Part shown: piece by piece, positions 54,110 to 62,777 of the stretch
Position numbering within the stretch: the first letter of the stretch is position 1
Layout of the letters: every line of letters starts with the position of its first letter
Source: Myxococcales bacterium
Lineage (GTDB): Bacteria; Myxococcota_A; Polyangia; Polyangiales; Ga0077539
Length of the DNA: 64,000 nucleotides
Direction: 5' to 3'
NCBI GenBank assembly: GCA_013298625.1
Contig: JAAFIF010000004.1
Location: forward strand, 1-64,000
Position numbers and translations under genes: made by a program
The notes under the pieces: generated by a model
Told to the model about the DNA's origin: nothing
The model's input: only the letters and a program-made list of their open reading frames with translations
Databases searched by the model: none

Positions 54110-57100
54110 TCATTGCGCGCCGAGGGCTTCGACCAGCGCGAGCGCCCTGCGGTAGTCGAACGACTGCACGGCCAAGAGCAGCTCGACGCTCGAGGCGCCG
54201 TACGCCGCGCGCAGCGTCCCGCGCTCGCGCTGACACAAGCTCGCGGCCTCGAAATCCCTCGCGCGCAGCATGGGCGCGAGCGACGCGAGCACGGCGCCCG
54301 CACGGCGCGGATCCGGCGGAGGCTCGTCGCTCGCGCGCTGTTTGCGAAGCTCCGCCGAGAGCGACGAGAGCAGCGACGAGAGCGACGAGAGCAGCGCTGC
54401 TCGCTCGACCTGAAGCGCGCCGTCGTCCGCGCCGTCGCGGATCAAGCGCTCGACGCTCGTGGTGAGCTGAACGAGCGCGGTCGAGCCGAGGGCGCCGCCG
54501 GTCCCGCGCAAGCGGTGACATGCGCGGGCGAGCTGCGCGCGATCGTTGCCTTCGAGCGCCGTGCGCTGGGCGCTGCCAGCGCCGAGCTCGTCGACGAAGC
54601 GCGCGGCGGCGAGCGAGAAGAGCGAGCGGTTTCCGGCGAACGAGCGCAGCGCGCGGTCGAGGTCGAAGCGCTGCTCTTCGACCTGCGCTGCGTCGGTCGC
54701 CGCGAGAGCGGTCCCAGAGTGAGGCAACACCCGAGCGATCGCTTCGAACAACGTGACGGCGTCGATGGGCTTGGCGACGAAGGCGTTCATCCCTGCGGCG
54801 AGGCAGGCGGCCCTGTCCTCTTCGAACGCGCACGCGCTGACGGCGATGATGGGCAGCGCCGCCGTCGCCGCAGCGGCGCGCAGCGCGCGCGTGAGTTCGA
54901 GCCCGTCCATCTCGGGCATTTGCAGGTCGATCAGCGCGATGTCGATCCCGCCCCGCGCGAGGCGCTCGATCGCAGCGGCGGCGGACTCGACGCTCTCGGC
55001 CTCGAAGCCCGCGGACTGCAAGAGCGCTTCTGCGACGTCGCAGTTGATGCGCTGATCGTCGACGACGAGGACCCGCGCCCGCGCGCCGGTGGTGGGATCG
55101 TGGCGGACCGGTTCGAGCGCGAGCGCGGTGACCTTGGCGACGGGGAGCAAGAGCTCGACGGTGAACGTGCTGCCTCGGTCGGGCTCGCTGCTCGCGCGGA
55201 TGGTCCCGCGCATGTGCTCGACGAGCTGCTTGCTGATGCTCAGCCCGAGGCCCGTCCCGACGACGCGTCGGCTCGAGCCGTCGTGGACCTGCTCGAACGG
55301 GTTGAATAGCAGCCCCAGTTTTTCGCGCGAGATCCCGATGCCAGTGTCGATCACCGAGAAGACCACGCGAGCAGCGCCGTCGCCCTCGCGCGAGCAGCGC
55401 GCAACGAGCTGCACCGAGCCGCGCTCGGTGAACTTGATCGCGTTGGACGCGAGGTTGAGCAGGATTTGTCGAAGGCGCGTGGCGTCCCCGCGCAGCAGCG
55501 GCGCGTCGTCGCAGTCGACCGAGAGCGAGAGCTGCTTTTGCTCGGCCATCGGCGCGGAGATGCGGCGGACCGCTTCGAGCAGCGAAGGCAGAGAGAAGTC
55601 CGACTCGACGAGGTCCAAGCGGCCAGCTTCGATCTTGGCGAGGTCGAGCACGGTGTCGATCGTCGAGAGCAAGTGGCGCGTGGCCTCTTCGATGCGCGTG
55701 ACGCGCTCGGCGTCGACGCCGCGCAGCTTGGAGTGCGAGAGCAAGTACGACAGCCCGACGATGGTGTTGAGCGGGGTGCGCATCTCGTGGCTGATGGTCG
55801 CCACAAACGAGCTCTTCGCTTGATTGGCGCGCTCGGCGCGCGCGCGCGCGTCTTCGAGCTGCGCGGTGCGGACCGCGACGAGCTCTTGGAGGTGATGGCG
55901 ATGCTGTTCGAGCTCGGCCTCGGTGCGGCGACGGGCGGTGACGTCTTCTTTGACGGCGAGGTAGTGCGTGATCGTCCCGTCGAGCTGACGCACTGGAGAG
56001 ATGGTCGAGAACTCGATGTATTCGCTGCCGTCAGGGCGGCGATTGACGAACTCGCCGGTCCAAGAGCCGCCCTCGCGCAGCGCTTGCCAGAGGGCGCGGT
56101 AGGTGTCGGTCGAGGTCTTTCCTGAGCGAAGAATGCGGGGGTTTTGGCCGATCGCGTCGGCGCGGGCGATGCCGCTCACGCGGCAGAAGGCGTCGTTGAC
56201 GTACTCGATCGTGCCGCGCGTGTCGGTGACCATGACGCTCGCGGGGCTCTGCTCGAGGGCGAGCGAGAGCTTGCGGACCTCTTGCTCGGTCTCGACCAGC
56301 GCGAGGGCGGCGCGCTTGCTGTCGGTGACGTCCATCAAGAAGGCGTTCCACTCGGGGGACGCGTCGTGGCTGGCGCGGGGGATGGCCCAGGTTGCAATCC
56401 AGCGTTCGCCCAGCGTCGGATGCTTGAATCGCGTGACAAACGACCACGGCGCCCGGTCGGCCGCAGCGGCGCGCATCGCAGCGATGTCCTTGCGTTCGAT
56501 CGACCGCGCAAAGTCGTCTTCGCGCGCAAACGCCTCGCGCGCTGCGCCCGGAAGCCCAGCGATCGCCTCGCTCACCTCGGTGACCCGAACGCGGTCGTCG
56601 CCGTCCGCCACCAGCGCGCACAACACGCCGGGGACGACCTCTCCGATCGCCGAGAGCCGCTGCTGCAACGCGACCCGCTCGCGCAAGAGCGCCTCTTCAC
56701 GCTCGTACGCGCTGCGCTCTCTCGACACGCCGAAGACCGCGACCGCCGCGCCCGACGGGCCCTCGATCACGCCCTTGGTCGACACGATCGCCCTCGGCGC
56801 CGTCGCGCCCTCGATCTGCTCGTAGAAGAGCTGCGCCGCGCGCGATGCGATGGTCTTCTTGTCGTTCGCGCGGAGCTTGTCGGCGACCTCCTTCGTAAAC
56901 ACCGCGTAGTCGTCGCGTCCGAGGATCTCCTCCGGCCGCCGCCCTGCGATCCTCGCCGCGCCCTCGTTGACGAAGATGTACTTTCCGTCGAGATCCTTCA
57001 CGTAGATCGCGTCCGACGTCGCGCTCGCAAACGCCTCGAGCACCTCGAGGGTGTGCAGCCTTCGCTGCGCCTCGTCGCGCTGCCGCATCGCGCCGCTCAG

Positions 57101-57541
57101 CGCGCGCCCCTGCCCAATGAACCGCCGCGCGCCCACCGTCACGGCCAGCGCCGTGAGAGACAACAGAACGCCAGCGATCACGTTGCGCGAGCCGTCGGGC
57201 CCGCGGTCGTGCACGACGATCAACATCGCTAGCATCGTGAACAGCGCAGCGACGAAGCTGATCGACGACTCGGGCGCTCGGCTCGCTTCCCCCTCGGCGC
57301 TCCGCGCGTCGCGACGGGCGAGCTTGGCGAGCAGCCAGTAGAAGAGCGCCGCTGTGCCGAAGACGAAGGCGAAGCCCTTGGCCACGCTGATCGTCGTGCG
57401 CGTCGACGGCGTGGCCACCATGTGCTCGATCGCGTAGTCCGAGCCGAAGATCCAGAGCACCCCGAGCGCGGCGTAGCTGAGCACGACGCCGCGCAGCGCG
57501 TGGATCGACGGCGCCGTCGCCCCCTCTCGCTCGGCGCTCAT
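54110..57541 (-). CDS. Hybrid sensor histidine kinase with PAS, receiver and Hpt domains
   Basis: 1143 residues. Domains in order: about four N-terminal membrane helices (to about 130), PAS-like domains (about 170-270, 300-400 and 425-545, the last with VTDTRGTIEYVNDAF), HisKA with SHEMRTPLNTIVG, HATPase with ASNAIKFTERG and DTGIGISREKLG, receiver with IDLQMPEMDG (phospho-Asp), and Hpt with CHRLRGTGGALG. A complete multi-step phosphorelay in one protein. Its start overlaps the HD-GYP gene stop by 4 bp, so that regulator is its likely partner. Confidence 0.92.
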   Translation of the reverse strand: MSAEREGATAPSIHALRGVVLSYAALGVLWIFGSDYAIEHMVATPSTRTTISVAKGFAFVFGTAALFYWLLAKLARRDARSAEGEASRAPESSISFVAALFTMLAMLIVVHDRGPDGSRNVIAGVLLSLTALAVTVGARRFIGQGRALSGAMRQRDEAQRRLHTLEVLEAFASATSDAIYVKDLDGKYIFVNEGAARIAGRRPEEILGRDDYAVFTKEVADKLRANDKKTIASRAAQLFYEQIEGATAPRAIVSTKGVIEGPSGAAVAVFGVSRERSAYEREEALLRERVALQQRLSAIGEVVPGVLCALVADGDDRVRVTEVSEAIAGLPGAAREAFAREDDFARSIERKDIAAMRAAAADRAPWSFVTRFKHPTLGERWIATWAIPRASHDASPEWNAFLMDVTDSKRAALALVETEQEVRKLSLALEQSPASVMVTDTRGTIEYVNDAFCRVSGIARADAIGQNPRILRSGKTSTDTYRALWQALREGGSWTGEFVNRRPDGSEYIEFSTISPVRQLDGTITHYLAVKEDVTARRRTEAELEQHRHHLQELVAVRTAQLEDARARAERANQAKSSFVATISHEMRTPLNTIVGLSYLLSHSKLRGVDAERVTRIEEATRHLLSTIDTVLDLAKIEAGRLDLVESDFSLPSLLEAVRRISAPMAEQKQLSLSVDCDDAPLLRGDATRLRQILLNLASNAIKFTERGSVQLVARCSREGDGAARVVFSVIDTGIGISREKLGLLFNPFEQVHDGSSRRVVGTGLGLSISKQLVEHMRGTIRASSEPDRGSTFTVELLLPVAKVTALALEPVRHDPTTGARARVLVVDDQRINCDVAEALLQSAGFEAESVESAAAAIERLARGGIDIALIDLQMPEMDGLELTRALRAAAATAALPIIAVSACAFEEDRAACLAAGMNAFVAKPIDAVTLFEAIARVLPHSGTALAATDAAQVEEQRFDLDRALRSFAGNRSLFSLAAARFVDELGAGSAQRTALEGNDRAQLARACHRLRGTGGALGSTALVQLTTSVERLIRDGADDGALQVERAALLSSLSSLLSSLSAELRKQRASDEPPPDPRRAGAVLASLAPMLRARDFEAASLCQRERGTLRAAYGASSVELLLAVQSFDYRRALALVEALGAQ

Positions 57542-58644
57542 GGCGCGCTCGCGTCGTCAGAGAAGTGCCGCGCGACCGCCACGAAGCGGTCGATCAACGT
57601 CTCGAACACGTCCGTGACCGCAGGATCGAACTGCGTCCCGCGCCCCGCGAGGATGACCTCGACCGCGTGCGCGACGGGCATCGCATCTTTGTACACGCGC
57701 CGCGAGACCAGCGCGTCGAACACGTCCGCGACCGCCATGATCCGCGCGCACAGCGGGATCGCTTCACCCGCCAGCCCGTCGGGATAACCTTTGCCGTCCC
57801 ACCGCTCGTGGTGCGAGCGCGCGATCTGCTTGGCCACCGACAGAAACGCCACCGGGGCGACCGACTCTTGCTCCGCCCGCTCGAGCGCGCGAGCGCCGAG
57901 CACCGAGTGAGTCTTCATCACCTCGAACTCTTCGGGCGTGAGCTTGCCGGGCTTGAGCAACACCGCGTCGGGGATGCCCACCTTGCCGATGTCGTGCAGC
58001 GGCGCAGAGCGCACGAGAAGTCTGCGGTACTCGCCGCTCAACGACCGCGCGTAGCCCGGGGCCATGGCGAGTTGCTGCGCGAGCATCGAGACGTACGCCT
58101 GCGTGCGCAGCAGGTGATTGCCCGTCTCGGGGTCCCTCGTCTCCGCGAGGTGCGCGAGCGCGAGCAGCCCCGCCTGCTGAATCGTGTCGTTCTCTTCCAT
58201 GCGACGACGAAGCTCGTCGCTGAGGATGAGGTTCTCTCCGCGCAGACCGTCGCGCGCTTGTTTGGCGAGCAGCTGCGTGCGCACGCGCGCCCGAACGACC
58301 TCGGGTTGAAACGGCTTGGTGACGTAGTCCGCCGCGCCGAGCGCGAGGCCAAACTCTTCGTCGTACGGACCGCTGCGCGCGCTCACGAAGATCACCGGCG
58401 TGTCCTTCGTCTTCTCGCGCTGCCGCAGCAAGCGCAGCACTTCGAAGCCGTCGAGCTGCGGCATCACGATGTCGAGCAAGATGAGGTCGGGCACCCCGTC
58501 CTCGATCGACGAGAGCGCGTCGAACCCCGAGCGCGCGACGCGCACGCGATAGTCATCGGACAACAGCGCGCCGAGCGTCGCGAGGTTCTCGGGCGCGTCA
58601 TCGACCAGCAGGATCGTGGGCCGAACATCCATTCGCAGCGTCAT
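57538..58644 (-). CDS. Response regulator with HD-GYP phosphodiesterase domain
   Basis: 368 residues. The receiver (about residues 9-125) has DD near the start, the phospho-Asp in LILLDIVMPQLDG and the Lys in TKPF. The HD-GYP domain has HDIGKVGIPD and HHERWDGKGYPDGL, so c-di-GMP hydrolysis is expected. GGAG 5 bp upstream supports the ATG at 58644. Coupled to the hybrid kinase, it links phosphorelay input to c-di-GMP level. Confidence 0.92.
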   Translation of the reverse strand: MTLRMDVRPTILLVDDAPENLATLGALLSDDYRVRVARSGFDALSSIEDGVPDLILLDIVMPQLDGFEVLRLLRQREKTKDTPVIFVSARSGPYDEEFGLALGAADYVTKPFQPEVVRARVRTQLLAKQARDGLRGENLILSDELRRRMEENDTIQQAGLLALAHLAETRDPETGNHLLRTQAYVSMLAQQLAMAPGYARSLSGEYRRLLVRSAPLHDIGKVGIPDAVLLKPGKLTPEEFEVMKTHSVLGARALERAEQESVAPVAFLSVAKQIARSHHERWDGKGYPDGLAGEAIPLCARIMAVADVFDALVSRRVYKDAMPVAHAVEVILAGRGTQFDPAVTDVFETLIDRFVAVARHFSDDASAP

Positions 58645-58878
58645 GACACTCCGTAGGCGTAAGTCGGCACATTTGGGGAAAGCTCAAATCAATCTCGAGA
58701 CGCTGATATTAGCCATTATTTACATATACTTAGACTCTACATTGGCGACTGTTGTCTCGGCGCTTCGAGCCCTGCGCTGCGACGGGACAGCGGCGCTCGT
58801 TCAGGCTCTGGGCGCAGACAGCGCCGCGCCGCGCGCCCCGCGGAATAGCTGTGCCGCTCTGATACGCTCCTTGCCACG
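58645..58878. other. AT-rich intergenic region
   Basis: 234 bp between divergent genes. From about 58680 to 58745 it is strikingly A/T-rich for this genome. TATACT (58725-58730, plus strand) and TAATAT (58711-58706, minus strand) could be -10 boxes, but no good -35 pairs with either. No gene or stable RNA seen. Confidence 0.4.
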
Positions 58879-59643
58879 ATGCCCGCTCGTTTCGCTGCAC
58901 GCTCGCAGCTCACCCTCGCGCTCTGTCTCGCCCTCGCGACGACCTCGTCGCCCACCGCCGCGCCCGCCTGCGGCAACATGTACATCGACTACTACACGAT
59001 CTCTGGCGCCCGCGCGCAGCTCGACTCCGCAGAGCTCGCCCTCGCCCGCGGCAACCTCACGACGGCGCTGCGCATCGCCCACAACGTCGTGCAGATCAGC
59101 AGCGAAGGCACCGCGGTCGCCTCGATCACCCGCGCGATGCGCGATGCGGCCGAGACGACGCAGGGGCGCTGGATGATCCACGCCAACGAGATGGCCGTCG
59201 ACACGACCGCCGTGCGAACCGCGCCCGCCGCCGAGTCGAACGCCATCACCGCCCGCGCGCGGCTGCTGCGCGGGATCACCATCGCCCGCATGAACGGGCA
59301 GCTCAACTCCGTGCTCACGCCGCTCGTTCGCGCGACGGCGTCGCAGCGCAACGCCCGCTTTCAGATGGCGCTCGCTGACGTCAACGCGGCTCTGCAAGCC
59401 TCTCCCAGCGACCCGCGCGCGCAGGCGTACGTGGCCGAGGTTCGCTCGCGCAACGACCCGAGCACGGGGGACGCCGAAGCGCGCACAACGCTCCGCTCGC
59501 TCGCGCAGAGAGACCTCCTGGCGGACGCGTGGTCGTGGGCCCTTCTCTCGCGGCTCGAGAGCGACCCCGCGACGCGCGCGCAGCACCTGGCGCGGTGCCA
59601 GACCATCGCCGGCGGCAACGCCCGCAGCGTGTGCACGCGCTGA
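58879..59643 (+). CDS. Secreted TPR-like hypothetical protein
   Basis: 254 residues with the signal peptide MPARFAARSQLTLALCLALA and cleavage near PTAAPA. Helical repeats such as ARAQLDSAELALARGNLTTAL and FQMALADVNAALQASPSDPR are TPR-like. A coupled TGATG overlap with the cytochrome gene suggests they work together. Confidence 0.65.
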   Translation: MPARFAARSQLTLALCLALATTSSPTAAPACGNMYIDYYTISGARAQLDSAELALARGNLTTALRIAHNVVQISSEGTAVASITRAMRDAAETTQGRWMIHANEMAVDTTAVRTAPAAESNAITARARLLRGITIARMNGQLNSVLTPLVRATASQRNARFQMALADVNAALQASPSDPRAQAYVAEVRSRNDPSTGDAEARTTLRSLAQRDLLADAWSWALLSRLESDPATRAQHLARCQTIAGGNARSVCTR

Positions 59644-60881
59644 TGCGGGCCTGCCTCGCGCTGCTCGCGCTCGCGCTCGTCGCGTGCCGCAGCCGCGCGC
59701 AACGCAGCGCTGATGCCTCGCCCGCGCAGGGGGCGCGCGTCGCTTCGACCTTCGAGCGGCCAGACCCAGCGCTGGTCGCAGAAGGGCGCGCGCTGGTGGG
59801 GCGCTTCGAGTGCGCGCGGTGCCACACGATCGAGTCGATCGCGCGTCCGAGCGAGTTTCAGGACTGCGTCGGCTGCCATCGCCGCGTGAAGGACGGGAGC
59901 TTCGATGCGCGCCCCGAACACCTGCGCGAGTGGAGCACAAACCTCGTCGACCTCGTCGACTCGCCGTCGCTCTCACACGTCGGAGCGCGGCTGCGCTCGT
60001 CGTGGATCGCAGCGTTTTTGCAGGACCCGCACGACCTTCGCCCGCACTTGCGCGCGACCATGCCGAGGCTCGCCGTCAGCGACGCGCAGGCCCGCGCGAT
60101 CGCCGCGTTTCTCACGCGCGACGCCGTCGAAGCGCGCGAGGACGGGCCCGGGGACGACCCTGCGCTCGTCGCCCGAGGACGAACGCTGTTCGCCGAGCGC
60201 GCGTGCGTCACGTGTCATCGCTTCGACGACCCCGCGAGGATCGATCGAGCGCTCACCGAGGACGCCGCGGCGGCGACACCGCACGCGCTCGCGCCGGACC
60301 TACGCCACACCCGTCAGCGATTTCGCAGAGAGAACCTCGCGCGGTGGATCCGCGAGCCGCACGTCATGAAGCCTGGCACTGCGATGCCGACGTTGGTGCA
60401 CGACGAGCGTGACGCCCGCGCGCTGGCCGCGTACGTGCTCTATGCGCCGCTGCGAGAACCCACGCGGGTCGAAGCCCCGGCGATGTTGCCCGTGCTCGCG
60501 CGAAGGGTGTCGTGGCAAGAGGTCTCGACGGCGGTGTTCGCGCGGACGTGCCGGCACTGCCACGCGGATCGCGATTTCGCCTTCGGCGACGGCGGCCCGG
60601 GAAACACCGGCGGCTTCGGCTTCGCTCCGCGCGGGATCGACCTGTCCTCGCACAACGGCGCGCTCTCGGGGATGCTCGTCGGCGCGGAGCGTCGCTCGAT
60701 CTTCGCTGTGGACGACTCGGGCATGCCGAGGATCGTCCGCGCCCTGCGCGCGCGGCAGCTCGAAGAGGCGGGGCAGCGCGACCCCGACGTCCGCGGAATG
60801 CCCCTCGGTCACCCGGCGCTCAGCGCCGAGCAGCTGCAGCTCGTGCGCAGCTGGATCGCCGCCGGACGCCCGCTCGAGTGA
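59643..60881 (+). CDS. Multihaem c-type cytochrome lipoprotein
   Basis: 412 residues. The signal MRACLALLALALVAC is a lipoprotein signal. Four CxxCH haem sites: CARCH, CVGCH, CVTCH and CRHCH. The first two may form a diheme-like domain, the third and fourth resemble class I cytochrome c domains (MPRLAVSDAQARAIAAFLT, GTAMPTLVHDERDARALAAY). It would carry electrons in the periplasm. The TGA of this gene and the TCA of the next, convergent gene form the palindrome TGAGCGCTCA. Confidence 0.85.
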   Translation: MRACLALLALALVACRSRAQRSADASPAQGARVASTFERPDPALVAEGRALVGRFECARCHTIESIARPSEFQDCVGCHRRVKDGSFDARPEHLREWSTNLVDLVDSPSLSHVGARLRSSWIAAFLQDPHDLRPHLRATMPRLAVSDAQARAIAAFLTRDAVEAREDGPGDDPALVARGRTLFAERACVTCHRFDDPARIDRALTEDAAAATPHALAPDLRHTRQRFRRENLARWIREPHVMKPGTAMPTLVHDERDARALAAYVLYAPLREPTRVEAPAMLPVLARRVSWQEVSTAVFARTCRHCHADRDFAFGDGGPGNTGGFGFAPRGIDLSSHNGALSGMLVGAERRSIFAVDDSGMPRIVRALRARQLEEAGQRDPDVRGMPLGHPALSAEQLQLVRSWIAAGRPLE

Positions 60882-60885
60882 GCGC

Positions 60886-62721
60886 TCAGGGCCGCGGCCG
60901 AAACGCACCGACGAGCGGCTGCGCGAAGGGCGGCGCGTTGAAGATCACTTGCTCGAACAGCGTGAAATCGTTGCACTGAAACGAGGGTCGACTCGAGCTC
61001 GACGCGATCGAGAGGATCACCTCGCGCTGGATCTCGGCCGGCGTCCACCCCGCGGCGCGCGCGCAGATCGCGCGCTCGTTGAACAGCGCAGTGTCGAACT
61101 CGTCGTCGCGGTCTTCTTCCGCGAGCGGCAGCTCGAAGTCCGCGCGCAGCGAACGGCAGCGCTGGAGAAACACCGCGCGCGTCACAGCGTCATCGAGCGT
61201 GAGCGCGCCGCCCCCGAGCCCGTGCATCAGCACCGGAAACACCGTGTGCAGCGACCCGCTGATGCCCGACGGACTGCAGTTGGTGCGCGGGTAGTAGTGG
61301 TCGTCCCAGAAGTCCATGCGCCCGTCGCCGTCGACGTCTTCAGCGCGCCAGGCGTGCACCTCGGTCGAGCCCAGGCGCAGCGGCAGCGTGACGATCGAGC
61401 GACCACGCACAGCGCGCACCGTGATCGGGCTCTCGTTGGCGCCGTCGCCGTCGCCGCACCACACGGCGACCCGCTGAAACACCAGCTCGCCGCGACCGTC
61501 GTCGTCCATGTCCGAGGTCGCGATCTGCTCGACCCAGTCCGTGTCGCACCAGGTCATCTCGAAGCTGCGATCCAACCACTCGCTCGCGCGCACGCCGTCG
61601 TCGCCCAGCCAGCGCAGCTGCAGTTCGAACGACACGCCCTCGCTCGTCCTTCGCGCCCGCGTCGCTTCGAACGCCCAGGCGCCGCCGACCGTCGCGTAGC
61701 ATCGCGCCGTCATCGCCTTCACGAGATCGACGCGAGAGAGGTCGCCGTTCGCGAAGGCGTCTTCGCTGACGAGCAGGTGCGCGTTGCGATCCACCAGCGC
61801 GCCCGCTCGTCGCTCGATCGCCGCGCACTCGCGCTGCACCGCGGCGCTCGCCCCCGCCAACGCGCGCGGCGCCGATGCGTCCTGCTGCGTTGCGTCCTGC
61901 GAAGCGCTGCGCCACGGGGCCTCCCACGGGTCGCCGTCGTTGCGGGGCGGGGCGGCGTCCGGCGCAGCGCCGTCTGCGCGCACCGCGGCGTCCGATCGCT
62001 GCGCAGCGCGAGCGGTCAGCAACGAGCGCATGGCGCTCGGCGACTGTGTCCACAGCGGCGTCAGCCTCGCGGCCAGCTCGATCTGGGCGAGCTCTTGCGG
62101 ATTGAAGCGAACGGGCTCACTCCAAGCGGGGAGCGACGCGTCTTCGCCGGAGACCACAGCGAGCTCGCGGCGAAATCGTTCGATCGTCGCCTCGGCGCTC
62201 GCGCCCCACATGCGCGCGCAGGCGACGCGATTGGCCACCGCGTACGCGGTGTTCTGCTCGGTCTCGGCCGCGGTCATGAAGTCTCGATACACGAGGGCGC
62301 TCGGCGGCCACGGGCAGAGCGAGCTCGCCTTTCTCTGCGCAGCGTCGTCGTCGAACGAACACGTCCCGTCGGCGCGCGCGTGCGCGACCATCAGGCCGAT
62401 GTCGCTCGAACACCAATCGTTGCGTCGGTCGAAGTCGAAGTCGCACAGCGTCGCCCTCGCGAACCCAGGCTCGCTCGGGCGCGGACAGCCTGGGGTCTCG
62501 ACCCTAAGCCCCGCGTCCAGCCCCGCGTCTGTCGCCGCGTCCATCGCCGCCGCGTCGCGCACGGCTCTCCGCCGCGCTCGGGCGTCGAGGCCTCGATCCG
62601 AAGCGACGTCGCGCGCTTCGATCACAGCAGCATCCATCGTCACCGTCGTCGTCGCGTCTGTGCCAGACGCAGCACGAGCCCGACACGCAGCGAGCGCGAG
62701 CAGAGGAAAGTATCGCCGCAC
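60886..62721 (-). CDS. Lipoprotein with calcium-loop (VCBS-like) repeats, paralogue 1
   Basis: 611 residues from the GTG at 62721, which gives the lipoprotein signal MRRYFPLLALAAC. A GTG at 62781 that overlaps the upstream stop is the alternative. Asp/Ala-rich linkers follow the signal. Near the C-terminus are acidic loops DMDDDGRGELVF and EDVDGDGRMDFWDD of the FG-GAP/VCBS kind, then a conserved block (NERAICARAAGW, PPFAQPLVGAF) shared with the neighbouring gene. Function unknown. Confidence 0.65.
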   Translation of the reverse strand: MRRYFPLLALAACRARAASGTDATTTVTMDAAVIEARDVASDRGLDARARRRAVRDAAAMDAATDAGLDAGLRVETPGCPRPSEPGFARATLCDFDFDRRNDWCSSDIGLMVAHARADGTCSFDDDAAQRKASSLCPWPPSALVYRDFMTAAETEQNTAYAVANRVACARMWGASAEATIERFRRELAVVSGEDASLPAWSEPVRFNPQELAQIELAARLTPLWTQSPSAMRSLLTARAAQRSDAAVRADGAAPDAAPPRNDGDPWEAPWRSASQDATQQDASAPRALAGASAAVQRECAAIERRAGALVDRNAHLLVSEDAFANGDLSRVDLVKAMTARCYATVGGAWAFEATRARRTSEGVSFELQLRWLGDDGVRASEWLDRSFEMTWCDTDWVEQIATSDMDDDGRGELVFQRVAVWCGDGDGANESPITVRAVRGRSIVTLPLRLGSTEVHAWRAEDVDGDGRMDFWDDHYYPRTNCSPSGISGSLHTVFPVLMHGLGGGALTLDDAVTRAVFLQRCRSLRADFELPLAEEDRDDEFDTALFNERAICARAAGWTPAEIQREVILSIASSSSRPSFQCNDFTLFEQVIFNAPPFAQPLVGAFRPRP

Positions 62722-62777
62722 GACCCAGGCAGACTGAGCCAACCGCGGCGAAAATTGTCGTCCGACGCGCAAAGGGC

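Noticed and set aside
60879..60888. TGAGCGCTCA palindrome as a terminator or operator
   Set aside because: It is simply the overlap of the two convergent stop codons, with no stem long enough to act as a terminator.
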